This document shows positions 5,975 to 7,598 of a stretch of 7,598 nt of DNA, in pieces. Every line of letters begins with the position of its first letter. The stretch's first letter is position 1. The notes below the pieces were generated by a model, which did not search any database, had not been told where the DNA came from, and saw only the letters and a list, made by a program, of their open reading frames with translations. The position numbers were made by a program, and so were the translations under genes. This DNA comes from Onthovicinus sp900555545 (lineage in GTDB: Bacteria; Bacillota; Clostridia; Oscillospirales; Acutalibacteraceae), in the NCBI GenBank assembly GCA_949296915.1, contig CASFPX010000030.1:1-7598 (forward strand), given 5' to 3'.

Positions 5975-6340
5975 ATGATCTACACAGAAGTTGAAAAAAA
6001 GGAACTTGATGAAGTCCAGCGGGTGTTTGCAGAACATCTTCGGCAGTGCCCGGATTATGAACTGTTATGGTCGGATAAAGTCGGCTATGTTTGGCTGGCC
6101 ATTGGTCTCGAACCGCTCTATGTGGATACTGGCCGCCGGATTGTGTCGGCGGAAGATCTTTGCCGGGAGTGCCTGGAGAGTATAGCGTCCGACGTCCTTT
6201 ACCTTACTGACAATGACCACGGGTTTGAGAATGCCGACCCCCTGGAGCGTGCCGAGATTTGGCGGCGTTGGAGGCCCTTTATAGGCCAACTGCCGCAATT
6301 CTCTTACCTCTGCGATGAAATTCTTCCTTTGAAAGATTAG
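5975..6340 (+). CDS. Unknown 121-aa acidic cytoplasmic protein
   Basis: I do not recognise this gene. The ATG at 5975 has GGGAGG 9 nt upstream, a good promoter in front and a strong terminator 3 bp after the stop, so it is a convincing single-gene unit. The protein starts MIYTEVEKKELDEVQRVFAE (an amphipathic helix), continues with a Trp/Tyr-rich middle (about 32-51, WSDKVGYVWLAIGLEPLYVD), a helix with two Cys (63 and 66, DLCRECLES) and an Arg/Trp-rich stretch at about 91-101 (ERAEIWRRWRP). It has no signal peptide, no membrane segment and no obvious catalytic motif. It is divergent from the response regulator but shares a control region with it, so co-regulation is possible. A small accessory or immunity-like protein is conceivable; nothing in the sequence proves it. 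Confidence 0.8.
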   Translation: MIYTEVEKKELDEVQRVFAEHLRQCPDYELLWSDKVGYVWLAIGLEPLYVDTGRRIVSAEDLCRECLESIASDVLYLTDNDHGFENADPLERAEIWRRWRPFIGQLPQFSYLCDEILPLKD

Positions 6341-6343
6341 CCA

Positions 6344-6387
6344 AAAAACAGCTGGCTACCTCAAGTATGAGGCTGCCAGCTGTTTTT
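6344..6387 (+). terminator. Strong Rho-independent terminator of the 121-aa gene
   Basis: A perfect 13-bp stem AAAAACAGCTGGC/GCCAGCTGTTTTT encloses a 2x2 internal loop (TA/CT) and a second 5-bp stem CCTCA/TGAGG with an AGTA loop. Five T residues end the plus-strand copy and five A residues begin it, so it could also stop transcription coming from the right on the minus strand. Confidence 0.92.
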
Positions 6388-6500
6388 CATCATAATATAC
6401 AGTGTTAACACCGCTCAGGTGCCATGCTCCGCGTAGACAAATTGCAAAGGTTTTCCAAGTGGAACTGCAAAAGATGTTGCAACCGTCATTTCAAAAAGCA

Positions 6501-6509
6501 TGGTATAAT
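6501..6509 (+). promoter_or_regulatory. Extended -10 promoter for the sigma-factor gene
   Basis: TGGTATAAT is a perfect extended -10. The best -35-like hexamer, TTGCAA (6478-6482 plus neighbours, inside the palindrome GTTGCAAC at 6476-6483), is about 21 bp away, too far for a standard promoter, so the extended -10 must carry it or an activator helps. The predicted start near 6516 leaves a leader of about 75 nt. The rest of 6388-6592 holds nothing else I can name. Confidence 0.55.
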
Positions 6510-6592
6510 TCTTGTGAAAAAATCTTCTCTTTCTTTTAGTATTGTCTGCTAAAACCGTAGTATATAGGTGAAACCAGGAAGGAGGTGGCGCG

Positions 6593-7153
6593 ATGATTGA
6601 TGATGAAAAAATCATAGAAATGTTCTTTGAGCGTTCCGAGCAAGCCGTACGGGAATTGGATAATAAATACGGAAAAATTTGTCACCATCTTTCGTTCAAC
6701 ATTTTGAACAACAGGCAGGATGCGGAGGAATGTGTCAATGACGCTTACATGGGCGCATGGAATGCTATACCTCCAGCACGCCCTCACCCATTATTCCCCT
6801 ACATCGTGAAAATCGTTCGGAATATTTCTCTCAAGCTCTATTGGAGGAAAGAAGCAGCCAAACGGAGCGGACACTATACGGTCGCTCTGGAGGAAATTGA
6901 GAGATGTATCTCTGAAATGAAAACCGTAGAAGATTAAATTGAAGCAATAGAGTTAGACCGTATCATTGAGGCATTTTTGGATACGCTGACCGTAAAAGAG
7001 CGCGTCATCTTCATGCGCCGCTATGCGTATGCAGATACCTATGCGGACATAGCAAAGCGCGTAGGTATCTCTGAAAAAAATGTATCCGTCCGGCTCACTC
7101 TGATCCGTCAGAAGATGAAACAATACTTGATAGAACGGGAGGTTTTTATATGA
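6593..7153 (+). pseudogene. Sigma-70 family (ECF-like) RNA polymerase sigma factor split by an in-frame TAA
   Basis: ATG 6593 follows an ideal AAGGAGGTGG site (6579-6588). The first 114 residues hold sigma region 2: FNILNNRQDAEECVNDAYMG and ARPHPLFPYIVKIVRNISLK, the core- and -10-binding helices. A TAA at 6935-6937 follows TVED. The same frame then stays open for 71 more codons with a complete region 4: LDTLTVKERVIFMRRYAYAD, then DIAKRVGISEKNVSVRLTLI and RQKMKQYL, the -35-binding helix-turn-helix, ending at TGA 7151-7153. An intact gene would encode about 186 residues, the normal ECF length. I expect Glu at the stop position (VED-E-IEA), so one G-to-T change from GAA would explain the break. 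As it stands it is a region-2-only fragment unless the stop is read through. The downstream membrane-protein gene overlaps the final TGA by 4 bp, the usual coupled layout. A sequencing error must be excluded. Confidence 0.85.
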
Positions 7154-7598
7154 ACGCTAAATTGTTTTCCGAAGCCATGAGCGAAGTCAAAGACGAGTAT
7201 TATGAGGAAGCCGCAAACTACCACTGCCAAAAACACAGGTGGATAAAGTTCACCTCTTTAGCTGCTTGCGCCGCCATCGTGTTAGCAGTATCATTTGCGA
7301 CATTGTGGAAACAGTTCCCAGGACGAACTGTGCCACAGCCAGATAATAATCCTCCAATCACTACAAACCCAGATGAACAATCGGACAATACTGAGCAGGT
7401 CATAAGTCTTAACATCAATGAAATTGCTGCTCCTGATGCCGTAATTAGCAACATTAATCTTTCCGGAGACGATTTTACCGCAATATCTTATGAAGAACTG
7501 CTCACTTATTTTGATGTTTCTCTTCCAATTACAGAAACGCTCCCCTATCTTACACTCCAGAGCAAAGATTTTGGCATCTTCCAGTCAGAAAATCGTGA
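7150..7598 (+). CDS. Single-TM membrane protein in the anti-sigma position, partial (runs off right edge)
   Basis: An open frame from ATG 7150 reads without a stop to the window end, giving 149 residues. GGGAGG lies 8 nt upstream of the ATG, and the ATGA overlaps the sigma-factor stop by 4 bp. The N-terminal 31 residues are cytoplasmic and charged (MNAKLFSEAMSEVKDEYYEE). One membrane helix follows at about 32-53 (WIKFTSLAACAAIVLAVSFA), then a Pro/Asn/Asp-rich linker (about 58-83) and the beginning of an extracellular domain. Short cytoplasmic arm, single helix and outside domain, directly after a sigma gene, is the layout of membrane anti-sigma factors, so this is the likely role; no known anti-sigma motif (such as the zinc ZAS motif) is seen, although His25-x-Cys26-like residues occur close together. 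Translation may depend on ribosomes that end at the sigma gene, and the internal TAA could reduce that. Confidence 0.78.
   Translation, partial: MNAKLFSEAMSEVKDEYYEEAANYHCQKHRWIKFTSLAACAAIVLAVSFATLWKQFPGRTVPQPDNNPPITTNPDEQSDNTEQVISLNINEIAAPDAVISNINLSGDDFTAISYEELLTYFDVSLPITETLPYLTLQSKDFGIFQSENR

Noticed and set aside
6935..6937. Programmed readthrough or recoding of the TAA in the sigma-factor gene
   Set aside because: TAA followed by A is an efficient stop. I saw no downstream stem-loop typical of readthrough or selenocysteine signals (those use TGA or TAG), so a mutation or error is simpler.

Overview
The window looks like an accessory stretch of a gut-type Firmicutes (Clostridia, Oscillospiraceae/Lachnospiraceae-like) chromosome. 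The reasons are strong AGGAGG-type ribosome binding sites, TATAAT/TAAAAT -10 boxes, short stop/start overlaps between genes, a LytTR response regulator with a membrane kinase partner, a LuxR-type regulator fused to a multi-pass membrane domain, and a small sigma-70-type factor followed by a one-TM membrane protein. The genus cannot be fixed from sequence alone. By eye, composition is mixed: about 1480-4350 is clearly GC-richer than the flanking regions, which fits a mosaic.

Layout. (A) 1-2631, minus strand: a compact presumed operon read right to left. It holds a TTG-started lipoprotein, a 116-aa unknown protein, an MscS-family mechanosensitive channel and the start of a proline-rich protein that runs off the left edge. 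(B) 2632-2865: a control region with a hairpin plus T-tract and two copies of a 12-bp motif flanking a weak candidate promoter. (C) 2866-4332, minus strand: a membrane-embedded LuxR-type regulator. (D) 4333-4676: a gene-free stretch with two exact 25-bp direct repeats, each carrying an extended -10 box aimed at the LuxR gene. (E) 4677-5758, minus strand: a LytTR response regulator overlapping by 4 bp the start of a histidine kinase that is cut off after its membrane part, leaving the regulator without its kinase. (F) 5896-5953: divergent promoters whose -35 boxes abut. (G) 5975-6387, plus strand: a monocistronic unknown 121-aa gene with its own strong terminator. (H) 6593-7598, plus strand: a sigma-70/ECF-like factor split by one in-frame TAA between regions 2 and 4, followed with a 4-bp overlap by a single-TM protein in the usual position of an anti-sigma factor, running off the right edge.

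Three regulatory modules (LuxR-membrane, LytTR two-component, sigma/membrane protein) sit within 5 kb and two of them are visibly damaged. I see no clear new defence or metabolic system. The most notable signals are the interrupted sigma factor, the truncated kinase, and the repeat-rich control regions on both sides of the LuxR-type gene.
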